From assembly GCF_024586455.1 (NCBI RefSeq), contig NC_065919.1:12130368-12194367 (forward strand): 64,000 nt of DNA, in the 5' to 3' direction. Made by a program: the position numbers and the translations under genes. The stretch comes from Bactrocera neohumeralis (Eukaryota > Arthropoda > Insecta > Diptera > Tephritidae). The notes under the pieces were generated by a model, which did not search any database, had not been told where the DNA came from, and was given only the letters and a program-made list of their open reading frames with translations. Within the stretch, counting starts at the first letter, position 1. The number at the start of each line of letters is the position of its first letter. Shown here piece by piece: positions 1 to 13,300 of the stretch.

Positions 1-1326
1 TATTTGTGTAGCAATAAGAGTGCCCATGTTTAAGGTCATTATTTTAGTTTTGTATAGTTTTTATTTTATTGATATTTTTCGTTAATTTCATGATTTTCAC
101 TTTAAAATATAATGAATTTTCGTATGAAATTAGCTCAGAACTGCTGCGCAAATCCAAATGTGACGTAAAGCAAGCGAAGAAATTACAAAAAAATTTTTAT
201 AAAAACGGCAATCAATAAACCGTTATTTGATAAAAACGTTTCTGCCAAAAACCGTTATAATATTAATTTTTTTTTTTTGTTTTTTAAATGTTTAATTTCA
301 ACGCACCACAAGTTTTCTCAATGCATATATATTTGTTTTAACTGCAATATGATTACTTCTAATGAGATCCATACAGACATTTTTCAAAATATACCTACTA
401 ACAACATGCCCGCAATCAAATAAGAATTTTCAATTATTTCATTCACTTTCATTTCGTACACAATTCCATCAAAATTATATTAAGTTTAAAAAGTGAAAAA
501 AGTATATTTATATATAAACGAAATTAGTATGAATATTTATGGTATGTACTGTATATACATACATATAGGTTAGTCATAAGTGAGTTAGTACCATCAATAT
601 ATTTTAGCGAAATTACGAAAGTATTTTTTTTTAAATCGCACGAAGTGTCATTATTTAATGTTAAAATCGCTCAAAGCTCTAATTGAGTTATAACATAGAC
701 TTAAGCATAAAAAAAATATATATTGTGACTATATAACATTACCAAACATAATATAATTAAAATTTTTTTGAAAAAAGCACAATCAAAGGAAAATTCTACT
801 GAAATTTGTATTTTAAATCGAAAATGGGGCAGTCTGTAACAATTGCGCCTACACATATGCTTCAGCGAATTAGTCTTCGTTACTTGTTTTTATCATTGAA
901 ATTAGTTATTTCGCATTAATATAGTTTATGTAACGCATATAGGCGGAAATATTTAAGCCTTATTTAAATTTTTCGTTTGAAACTTAACTTATGTGCTACA
1001 TATGGTTACATAAAGGGTTAATACAAATTTAGTGATAATTCTTCGGCGTTTCTGTTTGGGTTTTTTATAATTTTGTTTTATTTATGTATATTTTTCATAA
1101 TTCTAATTCTTATATAATATTTTAGTTTTTACACTTCGATTTTTAGACTTTGATTTTTACACTTTAAAATTTTTATTATTTCAATACTTAAATTTCTACT
1201 ATTTATGTCTTATCTTATTAATTTTAATTTTTTTTTTTTTTTTTGAACCACTAAGCATCTTTTTTTTACTCGTACATCAATCAAAGAACCTGTACTAAAT
1301 AGTCAAAATCGAATGTGAAATTCTAG
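1..1326 (+). other. AT-rich intron/upstream DNA of GluClalpha
   Basis: Over 1.3 kb of AT-rich DNA with homopolymer runs and no coding signal. From the exon that follows it should be intron of GluClalpha. I found no second alternative exon in it. Confidence 0.6.
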
Positions 1327-1397
1327 AAAATGCGCCTACTCTTGTCTATGTCAACATGTTCCTACGGTCAATCTCAAAAATCGACGATTACAAAATG
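1327..1397 (+). CDS. GluClalpha: GluClalpha alternative exon 3 (SKIDDYKM type)
   Basis: A 71-base exon preceded by ttctag and followed by gtgagt. With one base from an upstream exon it reads E-N-A-P-T-L-V-Y-V-N-M-F-L-R-S-I-S-K-I-D-D-Y-K-M and ends on a codon boundary, exactly the phase needed by the exon at 13885. Drosophila GluClalpha has mutually exclusive versions of this exon; this one is of the SKIDDYKM kind. It codes for the first beta strands of the extracellular domain. Other versions were not found downstream, so they may lie upstream. It is too short to appear as an ORF. Confidence 0.85.
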
Positions 1398-4300
1398 GTG
1401 AGTTTTCCAGCCTTTAAACAGTGAGCAAATTAATAACAACAGTTTACAGAAACACCAAAATTTACAATGACTAGGCCATTAATGTATACAATATGTATAT
1501 TACACAACAAATATTGAAATATCATTGAGTGGTTTTTCAAAGAGCTGGTATTAATAAATTTTTGGACCATTAGACCGTTGGTGTAGCGTAAGATTTAATG
1601 CTAGAGGGTGTGCCAAAATTAACATAAGATTGTAGTTTGCCGCCATTTCAATTAATATTCACAGTTGAAAATGTTCCGACCATATTTTGTATGCGATTTT
1701 CGAGCTGTGGACGTCAAGCTTTCATTATTTTCGAAATATTATCAAATAATGCAGACATGCTGTTCTATAGTGTAACGTTCCATATTTATTAAGCTGATTT
1801 GTGTTTTTTATGATTGTGGCAAATTTAAATCTTGCGTTAATTTTGGGACACCCTATATTATTTACAACTGAGTAAAACGCAATAAATCGTTCGAGGTTCC
1901 CTAATTTTTTTTTAAGAAAAAACACAGAGACCTAATATTCAATGGGGAATGCTTACTTTCATTCGAAGGAACATTCTTTGGCATTTATTTTTTGAAGATT
2001 ATCTCATTCAAATGTTAACCGCGGCTACGTCTCTGGCGGTCCATTCGCTGAGTTCAATTTTCGTTGATTCGTACGAGCATTTCGATTGGTAACTGCCGAA
2101 TGACACGCGTGATGTTTTGCTCCAAGGCCTGAATCGTAGCCGAAATGTCCGCATAGACTTTAGACTTTACATCTCCTTACAGGAAAAAATCTAACGGTGC
2201 CAATCAACCGGCCCAAAAGGGAAATTATCTGCTTACTGAATTGTTCACTCTATAGATCCATTGGTTAAGCGATGTGTGGGAAGTGGCGACAACCTGGTTT
2301 TTGAAGAAATGTGGACCGATGATTCCACCGACCCACAAACCACGCCAAACCGTTGTTTTTTCTGGATGGAATGACAGCTCTTGAATCTCTTCAGGTTGCT
2401 CTTTGTTCCAAATGCGGCAATTGTGCTTGTTTACATACCCATTGAGCCAGAAATGGGCCTCATCGCTGAACAAAATTTTTGGCTCGAAAACGTGGGAACT
2501 TCTTGGAGCTTTTCAAGAGTCCAAAGAGCAAAGCGATGTCGCTTGGGAAGGTCGAACGGCTTCAGTTCTGCACAAGCTGTATTTTGTACGCTTTCAATTT
2601 AATATTTCGACGTAAAATGCGCCAAGTCGTTCCATTCGTCAATCAGAGTTGTTGCGAACGGCGCCGAATCGACTCTCCACGGTCTTCATGTACACTCTCA
2701 GCTATGGCTGCTATATTTTCTTCACTGCGTGCTGGACGTTTAATTTAATTATGAATGTGGTCGAATAGTATCCAAAAATGAGTGCTGGGCCTCAGGATGG
2801 GTGATGGTGTTGCGAATAGTACGCCCAGTAGGCCGATTATGTTGACCATAAGTTGAGCGAAGCGTGCGAAACACATTCCTTAAAGATTTTCGTTATAAAG
2901 TTGTACGAATTATAAACGCTGTTCAGCTGTAAGTCTTTCCATGATGAAATGCCAAACAATACTCAACAAAAATAACATGACAGCTTGACACATGATCTGT
3001 CCAAAAAAGGCTATTGAAAAAAGTAACTCTACTTGGAACACCGGTAATTTTACCTTTTGCCTGATTACGTTACTTTAATGTGAAGAAAACCTCAGCCGAT
3101 TGTCATAGAATTTTGGTCGTAGTTTATGGTAAACATATTCTAACTTAAAAGTGGTGATTTTGGCTTGGAAAACGAAGGGGGGCGATCAAAAAAGTTTGAA
3201 CTTGAGGACCTTGAAGCATTATTCAGAAAAATTGTTGTCAAACAGAAGAAAAACTCTCATATTTTTTGTAAGCCTGATAAATTCAAAAGCAATGAAATTG
3301 GGTGTCATGTGATATGAAACCAGGAGGTGTTGAATTACGATTTTGTTGACAATTTTGACATGTCAGAAATGCAACTTGAACGCTACTAAAAAAGTAGATT
3401 TTGCATCGGGATGTGTCTGATGTTTAAAAATTAATCAAGAAAATGCAAAAACTTCTCGAAACCTGGTGAAGCCGATTATCCATAACGCCAGGGTAATGAT
3501 CCGTATTTAGTGTGATTAGAAGGGTGCGCTATATTATGAGCCACGAAGACCGGATGAAACCACTGATGCGGAACGCAACCGACAACAACTCATCCATTTG
3601 AAGCGAGCTATAATACGAGGAAATAATTTTCCATCATAACAGCATTTGGTTTCATGTCGGCAGGCTGGTTTTAACTCTGTGGAAATTGCGGCTGAGAAGT
3701 TTTGCCTTATACGCCGACTAGCCCAGACCTTACTCCTTCTAACTACAAACCGTTCCGGTAGATGCAGAACGGCTTAACTGGAATTCGGTTTGCATCAGCA
3801 CCGGTCAACAAAAATTAGCTTGGTTCATGCTTGGCCGCTCAGCCGGCGCAGTGCTTTGTGTTGGAATGCTCGACTTGCCAGGGAATTGCAAAAATGGTAT
3901 AGCTTCAAATGGGCTAGACTTTGAATAATAGTTTTTTACGTGGGTTTTGTTTTTTTTGTTTTTGTTTTTGTTTTTGTTTTTTTTTAAAGGCCAAATTTGG
4001 GTGAAACAATTACGCATATACTTATAGATCAATATGCTTCACAATTTTATTTGTTCTGTGAAGATTTAGAACAAAAAACTTTAATGCGGTTTTCAAGTTT
4101 TAATGATTGACAATAAACTAATATTTTTGGTAAAACTCGTAGAGCTTCCTTTTTAAACCGTAACTTTTCTGAATGATTGATACTCATCGATATATTTGCT
4201 TTGTATTATATATATATTAAATAAAATCGCTATAATCGCTCTATCTAAAAGCTACTCAATGATTGCCTAGTTGAAAAACTTTAACTATAATTATTTCATA

Positions 4301-7300
4301 ACTTTTTTTTTAACAAATACACTTTTAATATAAAGTGCGCATTCGAACTAAAAACTTGCCACACACAAAAGTTGCTGCTTAGCTTTGTAGATTCACATGT
4401 ACTTCAAACCAAAGTTCTTGTAAAATACTGCAAAACACTGTTCTAAAAACCAGATAATTAATTAAAACCAGGCTCGTTTGGTCACACTCCCTCAAAAACC
4501 ACGTTTTAACAAAAAAAAAAAAACATAAGTAAAAGAAATATACAACAACGCTGTGTATAAAATACCGCCATGTGTCTATATTTAAAACAGCTTTTCGTTT
4601 CGAACGGCTCATCTTAACACCAGCTAAATGCAAAACTCAAACTCAAGACTCTCAACTGTACCATAATCCACCCACACAGCTGCCGGTCCATTTACCTACA
4701 AGCACCCCTGTCTTCAGCGTTCTCCATGCGATCAGTATTCAATTTGCGACACGCTTAAACCCCGAACGCTTTCGCAACAACTCGATTACTCGGCCACTTG
4801 AACTTTCACTTTCTAACCACCAAATCATCACTTGTAATAACAGCAATTACCACCGATTTCTCTATGTAAATTATAACAATAACAAAAACCATATTGCTTT
4901 TGTGTTAAATAAACTATGATTTTATAAATAAATATTTCCGTTTTCGGTTTTTCCACTACGAACTAAACGTAATAGTTATGTTTATGAAGTCTAAGTAAAT
5001 ACATGTATGTATTTGTATATGATATCTAATGAACAATATCAATGTATAATACAAGAAAGAAATATTTAATGTAAAAATTCAGTTGTGTATTTTTCATGGA
5101 TTAAGTACAAACTTTTGTTCACAACAGCATCACAATTTCCATTACTAACCTCACCATTTATTATTTCTCTATTTCTCTATATCTCCACGCCAGTGACATA
5201 AACTCCCCACTGTACTAATATATTTTAATGTCTACGCTTGTTTTCCGACTACACGTAAAGCTGTAAATTGTAATTAAAGAACAAGTCGATTGATATTTAA
5301 CAACAACTCTAACCTCCTAACTATCCTCCTATGTCTATCAACTATTATTCCAATGCATATCATACATCTATATTTATGAACATATGATTTTTCTTTAAGA
5401 ACTGTGCCTGATTGTGTCATAAAGTCCATATATGATTTGTTCGTTTCTCTCATTGCGAAATCGTGTGCATCTCTTTACATTTCATTTCATTGTAGCATTT
5501 TCAAAATATTTTCATAAAATCTTCTGATTTCAATTTTTAATTAAAAGTATTGTATTATTTTTGGTTAAATATTATTTTTGATTGTAAGGAAATTTACAAC
5601 TGTTTTCAGCTGAAACGTATAACTAAATACATGTATGTATGTATATTCATAATTTTGGCAACTACACTTTAACCCTGGACGGGCTTCGTTATTTTGCCCC
5701 TGTTGGCAAAACACTATGATTGTTAGTCGATTCGAGGTCCAGGGTTAAAGTGTTTCGTTTTTTTTTTTTTTAATTTTCAATTAATTATTTGCTACAACAG
5801 GAAAGTATATAAAGGAAGGAAGGTAAAAGATCTGTGCAACTAAATAAAAGAAACCCTCAAAATAGCATAATTTTTTATTTCCTCAGACCTTTCTTTCGTA
5901 ATTGGATATAGTTGGCAATATCTTGCATTCCTTATTGGCTTTATAAACTATGCGATTATGACGGGTCTGTTTCCTTTATGTGTTCGGTTATCAACCGAAA
6001 AACTACAAATAAGAGGAGAATCAAAGCAAAGTGATTGCCTTGGGCACATTAAAAAACATGAAGAGTCTACTTAATCTTCAAACACATGTGTGCGGTCTTG
6101 CGATCGGCAGCAGTTTTCAAAAATTAAACCTCTTTCTCTGCCTCCTTAGTCCATTAACTAAAAGTGTTGGCAAGCAAACTGATCTTAGGAAGATAATTAA
6201 AGCCCATATTACGGTTTTCAACCCACTTGCGTGTTGGTTGAAGTTTTGAAATCCGGTATTATAGTTTTCAACTCTACCAGTCAAAAAAGGTTTTGGTTGA
6301 AGTGTTGTCAAACTTCAACTTTTTTGGTTTTTTTTTCAACTCTTTGCCAGTGGAGTTGACTAGAATATCAAAAAACTTCAACTACTGCTTTCAAGCTGAA
6401 GTTACACATTAATGAATTCAATTAGGAGACATTTTAAGGAAAATGGGTAAAAATAAATATTTTATTTATAATTTCAAACTATTTTTATCAGTTATTAAAA
6501 ACAAATCCATAGAAAGTTGAAAAATTTGTTGAGCTCGTGGCGTAAAGTCACAAAACTGAACGTGGCAAGCTACAATGAAAATTAAGATACCGTAGGAAGT
6601 GCTTGCAACATAAAGAGTCGATACAAACTACTAACACATAGAAATATAGTTTTTGAATAAAATACAGGTTTTGAAGCGCTTTGCTCCTCTTCAGTCATTT
6701 GTGTTTTATCCATAACGCACAAATATGGTTTTCATAATATTTTAAAACAAGTTTTGTAACAACCGTAGATGCCACACATACCTCTTAGCACATCTGTCGC
6801 AAATTGTGCCTTCAGATATATTGAGTTGAGTTAGCTGTCAAACCTTCATTTTTAAGGCGGTCAACAACAATGAAACTTTGACAGAAAATAGTTGAAAAGC
6901 ATAGTACCAAAAAAGAGTTGGCGTGACAACCGAGTGTAGTTGAATTCAGTAAAAGGGGTATTAACTTTTTACCAAAAAGACGCTTGGCAATTGTCATAGA
7001 CAGTTTGCACATGCGTTTAATTTCCATTCTAGCCAGTTCGGTGTGATGTCTGAAGGTATGCGCTCCCAAGTGTTTAAGTATTAACCTCACAAACGCAGGA
7101 GAGTCAAGAAGGAAGTGTTAAGTACCTCATCTTCTTCCATTCAGCTACTGCAGATGGCATCTGGTAGGATTCCCAGCCTTACTGCGTGGACGCCAGTAGG
7201 ACAATGGCCCGTTAAAAGCTCCAAAACTAGGGAGAGGCTAGCCTTACTAAGGGCAAAGAGATCACTAGATCTTTTGCGGTCAATCTTGAGCCTAAAGGCT

Positions 7301-10300
7301 TTTGCGACAGCGCTTATACCGACCAAGCTTCCGCAAAGCCCAGTTATCTAGTAATAGAACACAAGAGAATACGCGAGCACCAATCCACTCCCATTCTACC
7401 GAAAGCCGTTCTAAGGTACCTTTTCTTGCTGGCTCATCAGCTTTACAGATTTCTGCGATTCCGCTGTGGCCTGGCGCCCATACCAGTCTTATCACAAAGA
7501 CACTCGATGCTATTGATAGCGTGGTTAGGCACTCTTTGACCAGTTCTTAATGCACTGTTATTGAGTTAAAGGTTACTATCGGCGCTCTGCTATCTGAGTA
7601 GATAATCACTTCTCTGAAGTAGGCTGTACTCAGGAGCAGTAAATCTTCCGTTACCTTAATGGCAGAGAGCTCCTGGCAGTAAACCCCTTCACCAACTTTC
7701 CCCCCAAACTTTGACCCATCCGTGAGGAAGCTCACTGCCCCTCTCCTCCAGCGGCTTCTTCCCACCTACAACTCACTCACCGGTATATAAGTAGAAAAGG
7801 AGCCGCCAGAGTTCGGTTTGGTGACTCCATGATCCAAGTGATCCGGTAAGAAGTTAAAGCGTGTGAGTATATCCAGGTGTAAACCCCTCCACCAACTTTC
7901 CCCCCAAACTTTGACCCATCCGGAAGGAAGCTCACTGCCCCTCTCCTCCAGCGGCTTCTTCCCACCTACAACTCACTCACCGGTATATAAGTAGAAAAGG
8001 AGCCGCCAGAGTTCGGTTTGGTGACTCCATGATCCAAGTGATCCGGTAAGAAGTTAAAGTGTGTGAGTATATCCAAGTGTTTAGACACGTGTTCTTTTAT
8101 AAATCCATACTTTCTGACTCCGATGACAATTCTTTATTATTATTTTAAAACAAATTTCATTTAATTTTATTATTAAAGGAGTTTTACTCAGTTTAAAAAA
8201 AAAAAAATAACCAGTGTCTTTAGAGAGTATTCGAAAGTAATATTTTGTAATTAAATTTCATGCTTTTTCAATTTTAAGGTATCACGCATGAGAACTAAAA
8301 AATTCAAAAATTAATTAAATAATTTTTTTCCTAAAATATTATTAATATGTTTGAGGGAAAAAATATTTTTCAAATTAATTTATAAATGAAATTTAAAGAA
8401 AAAAGCAGTTTCCAGCACCATTTTAAACTGTTTTCCATCTATATTGAACTAACTATTTTTAAATATTGCTTTGCAAGTCATCAAACGCATATTATTTCAT
8501 GATTTTTTTTTTAAAACCTTTTGATCATGTCTATTTCAAGTACACTTTGTACAAAACCGCTATTCGCTATTTCGACATTTTCTCAGTCACACACTTAACG
8601 CTTAATTTTAACGAATCGCCAGTCAAGCTAATAATGCAAATATAAATAATAACAACAATACAGTGTATAGCAATATTACTTAAATAAATATATTTTTTAA
8701 ACAAAATGTGCATTGGTGCCAAAATCAGTGTTTAAATAAATAAAATATAGCTAAGCACATACCGATTTATCAAGCACCGAACAGTGTTGTTGAACGCCGC
8801 AAAAATACTACACAATTGTATTTACTCATAGTACAGTTATGTGCAATATGAACAAGCCTACAAGACAAGACACAAAGCTTGTAAATATGTTTATAATTTC
8901 ACTGTAAAAAAGTAAGTTATATTTTAAGCATAATATTAACAAAAACTTAAAGACTTATATATATACAGTTATGCGCAAAGTGATAGCAATGGATAATATT
9001 ATTACAATATGGTAACACTATGTAGTATATTTAGCTTAAACAAACTACAGTTAGGCGCACAGAAATCATCAAGTTTTAATTTCTTTTTGTTTTTTCTTTT
9101 GTTTTTGATTTTGAAATCTGTTTTCATGCGAAATGTTTGTCAATTTGTCTGAGTTTCAAGTGATATTTTTTGTTATTTGAGTGTAATTGCGAACGGCGCA
9201 TTAGCAAACGGGGTTGCCAGCTGCTTTACAGTGAGTTTACACTAGCAATCATTTAATAATTTCGGCTAAAAAGTCCATTTACAAACACATACTTGTATAT
9301 TTCAACGATAACTGCGCTTTAAACGTAAGAGTGTGCAGTGTCGAGTAGTTATTTTTGTACAAATAGCGCTAGTTAATTATTAATGATACTGAAATATTTA
9401 CATTAGTAATGTTTAATTTTAAAAATTAAAATTAAAAATTAGAAATTTTTTTTTATAATATTTGGCAAATAAAAAATAAACTAGCATACCGTAAAGTGAG
9501 CAATTTTCTTTAAAAAAATATATTTGCAGATTTCATATACGATTACCTGTACTTCGAAAGTGTACTCGTACTGCTTTTTCACATGCCAGGCTTCCAGCAG
9601 TCTTTAAAGCGTTCTTTTTTTAATTTAGTTCAACTCGTTCAATTAGTTTACATTTCATTTTTTCAATTTAGTTACGGTTAATTGCTTAGTTTGTTGTTCA
9701 TTATTATGTAATTATACAAAACAGCGTAAAACAAAATTCCTTTCATGATTTTATTAACGTCTGAACTTTCCTTACAGCTATTTCAATGTTCTGTTTTTTT
9801 GCTTTTTCATTATCTGGTAACTCTGTTTTTATAACTGTTGCATGTGAATGCGTATCTTTCTACAAAGTGATCCAATTATATAATCCCTATATATGTTTTA
9901 TATTATGCATTTCTGATGAATCATTAAAATAATCGTAATGGTTTTTTTATTTAATTTATTAATGCTTTACATATAATTCTGAATAAAATCCGAAGAGAAA
10001 ATTCTTCGAAAAAAGTTTCTGTTTTCACATTTCACTCGAAATATGTAATTAATTAATATGTGAATCCGAGAAAAAGCGTAAAATATAGTCTAGTAAGACA
10101 ATTACTGAGAATGTAATTTATTACTGACCAGAAAGCTAAAACTACAATTGTTTCAAGGATGCTTACCGGAACAACGGACCATTTTTCCGGGAAGATTTTA
10201 CTACAGAAGTTTTTATTGGAAAATGAAAACAAAAGCAAAGTGAAATACGCGCGATAATAATGTTTTCTAATAACTAGAATTTGTGTTGGGACTATTGAGT

Positions 10301-13300
10301 TTGGCTATTGAAAAATACATTGTGACAAAAACGTGCCCGGAAATTGCAAATAAAACGCAAAATATTTAATTTTTCATCAATAATTATTATTTTTTTTTGA
10401 AAGTCATTCCCACCAGACGTAATATACTTATGCAATTGATTTTTCCAGCTCCCGAAAGCTCTTTCAGCGAATTTGGTTTTGTCTCTTCGATCGACTGAAA
10501 GCGGCTTCCATTCCGATGATTGTTGACTTGTTTGCATGCCATAAACCCATGTCTCACTTATAATGCTCTCCATGAATGTGGATCGGAATTCGCACGATCA
10601 AGCGTGTCCAAAGAGACCTATTTACGGTACTCTTTAAAAAAAAAATTTGCTTTATCAGAACGAGTCGAGCAAGGACGCGTTTCATACACCAAATATCCAC
10701 CAGAATCAGTCACACGGCCTCAAGAGAGATGTCAAGCTCGTTTGTCAGCTCTCTAGTACTTGCCTGACGGTTTTGAAGCACCATATATTAATATTTTCAG
10801 CAGTTGAAGAGGTCGAAGGTCGTCCAGAGTGAGGCATGTATTCAACGATCTCTCGACCGTTTTTAACGAAATATAGAGCAATGATTCCCTTTGCCAATAT
10901 AGCTCACTAAAGAGGTTACATGGGTTTCCTCGGGCAAAAAACGGCATTTTTTTCAATAATTTTTTTTCCATATAAAAAATAAAATATTTTAATGAATTTT
11001 TTTTTTATTTAAAAGACTCGTATTTAATAAACATTTTGTAAAATTTTCAAAAAAAAATATCAAAATGGCAGTCATTACGATGCCAATTCCGGCAGTCCCT
11101 CGGAAAAAAGGTGCATCCGCGTTGTCAGCAGAACTTCTTTCAGGATCATCTGAAATGAAAATAAAAAATACGTGTTAAAAAAATTAAAATTAGATTTTTG
11201 GCAGACGTTTTTATAAAAAAAATGCAAATTTCGATATGATAATGATATCTCGAAGTCCTGAGTAAAATTTCATCAAGATCGGCTGAGTAGTTCGCGAGAA
11301 TTCTTTACAACCGACTTTGAAAACATAGTTTTGAGAAAAACGCGTTTAAAGACGGCGCATTTAGCCTAGCCAGCCTGGAGCGTATAAGTTCTCAAGGCTG
11401 TATCTCCGAAACTATTAGTCGGATCAACTTGAAAATTTAGGACAATATTCTAGAGATGTTATAGAATTTAATAAGACAAAAAAAATTTCGATTTTTTGAA
11501 ACTGTGAAACCCATGTAACCCCTAAACAGAGACTTTTTGTGAAAGTAGCGGCGTCAAACGCGACAATTTTGTTTATTAACGTAGCCATTTAGCCAAAAAT
11601 GAGCTTTATTGTTGAGCAAAATTTTTCTGTGAAAGTCGGGATCGGAGTCTGGATCTCGTTTGGCGTTCATTCGCCGAACGTGCGACGCGTTTGATGATCG
11701 TTCGGCTTCAATTCCTACACGAGTTGGCTTGGATAAGCCGGCAAAGCGAGATTCTTTCGCCAATTTTTCCATAAAATGGATGGACACAGCTCTAATTGTT
11801 GCAAGTGACGGCTTCCTTCTGGTCTTCTTCGATACGCTGCTTCACAACAGCAATAACGTCTTCGTTCTGCATTAGCGTAAATGTGGTGCGAAAACGATCC
11901 CTGGTTGTTCGATTACCCACTCGGCTGGACGTTTATGTTGGCCGAATATTCGACGCAGCGCGCGATATGTCGTCCAACTCCAATCTTTATTTTGATAACA
12001 AATTTGCTCGATTTGTAAACGTTGTTCCGGAGTAAATCTGATCGGAATCCAAGCAATTTTATATATACATACACTATATATAACTCACACACTGACCTAC
12101 ATATTCAGCATAAGGTTTGTTAGAAAAACGAATATCATTATACATATGTACTCAGGGAAGTAATGACCTCATTCAGGGACGGATTCAGAGTAGAATTTTT
12201 GGGGGGAACTCTATAATTACTTCTTCTGGATCGATGATGAGTTTTGTGGCTCACTGGAAATAATGAATTTGAACTTTTGGGGGTGGGGTGTGGTGTTTTT
12301 CTTTGGTTGCTAACTCCACTAAGAAGTCATGATAACACTATTGCGCATGCGTCAGTGTACATGTTAGTGTAGGGTTGCATCACAAGCGCTGCCCGTTTGT
12401 TTGAGTATCTACTAGTATACTTTGTTCGATTCGCTGGAGAGACAGCTACTGATACGCTAGCTCGAAGAGTCTGTATTATTTTAATTAAATAGATTTTTAA
12501 GGAAGAAGAAAATTTACGAAAAATTACAAATATAATTTATAAATACAATTAATTCGTTAACGAAAATTTTATTGCAAATATTTAGCTTGGATTAATTTGA
12601 CTTAGAAAGATTATAGCTATGGGAGAAAATCAATGGATATTGGAGCTGCGCAATTACAATAAAGCTTTGAAGTGTAAAATTGTTTACTACAATAAAAATA
12701 AAAATCTGAAAATTATTTAACTTCAATTTAATGCTGCCACGTATTTTAAGTACCTAATTTTATAAAATTTTTTCACTTTATTTAATAACTAAAATGTTTA
12801 AAATTTATTTATATTTCTACCACTTATGAATTAAGTTTCTATTTAAATATAACGGTTATTTTATGACATACATATATATTAACGCTTAATTTCTGCCTGC
12901 CAACTGCTTACAATATATTCAATGCCATGCAACTTTCGATGTTTTTAACGCTATTCTTGCTAAAATATAACAAATATACTTTTATATAAATGCTTAGTAT
13001 ATGTATGTATGTATTTAATAACTGATTACTAACTAAAATACTTATATAATGAATGCTTGAATGCGTCTGCTGAATGTGACAGAAATCTTTGAATGCCACT
13101 GCATTACCGCTGCTGCATGTCGCTTACCAAACTTACCATTATAACTGTACTAACCGAACAAATTGTTTATCGCTAGCGCTTTTGATGTTGATGCATTTAT
13201 CTTGCTTGTCTGCTTGACTTTAACTTTTCTTGCTTGACACATGCTTTGTATGCTGAAATGAATTGTTATTTTTGCGAAGCAATTTCTTACACCAACTCAT

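Noticed and set aside
4572..4919. 115-codon open frame in the first GluClalpha intron
   Set aside because: No recognisable domain, low-complexity Asn-rich end, no splice or promoter support; length is within chance for this region.
6421..6460. Possible extra GluClalpha alternative exon ending aggaaaatg-ggtaaa
   Set aside because: Upstream frame does not give the expected NLFVRSI-type strand, and the site lies inside a transposable element.
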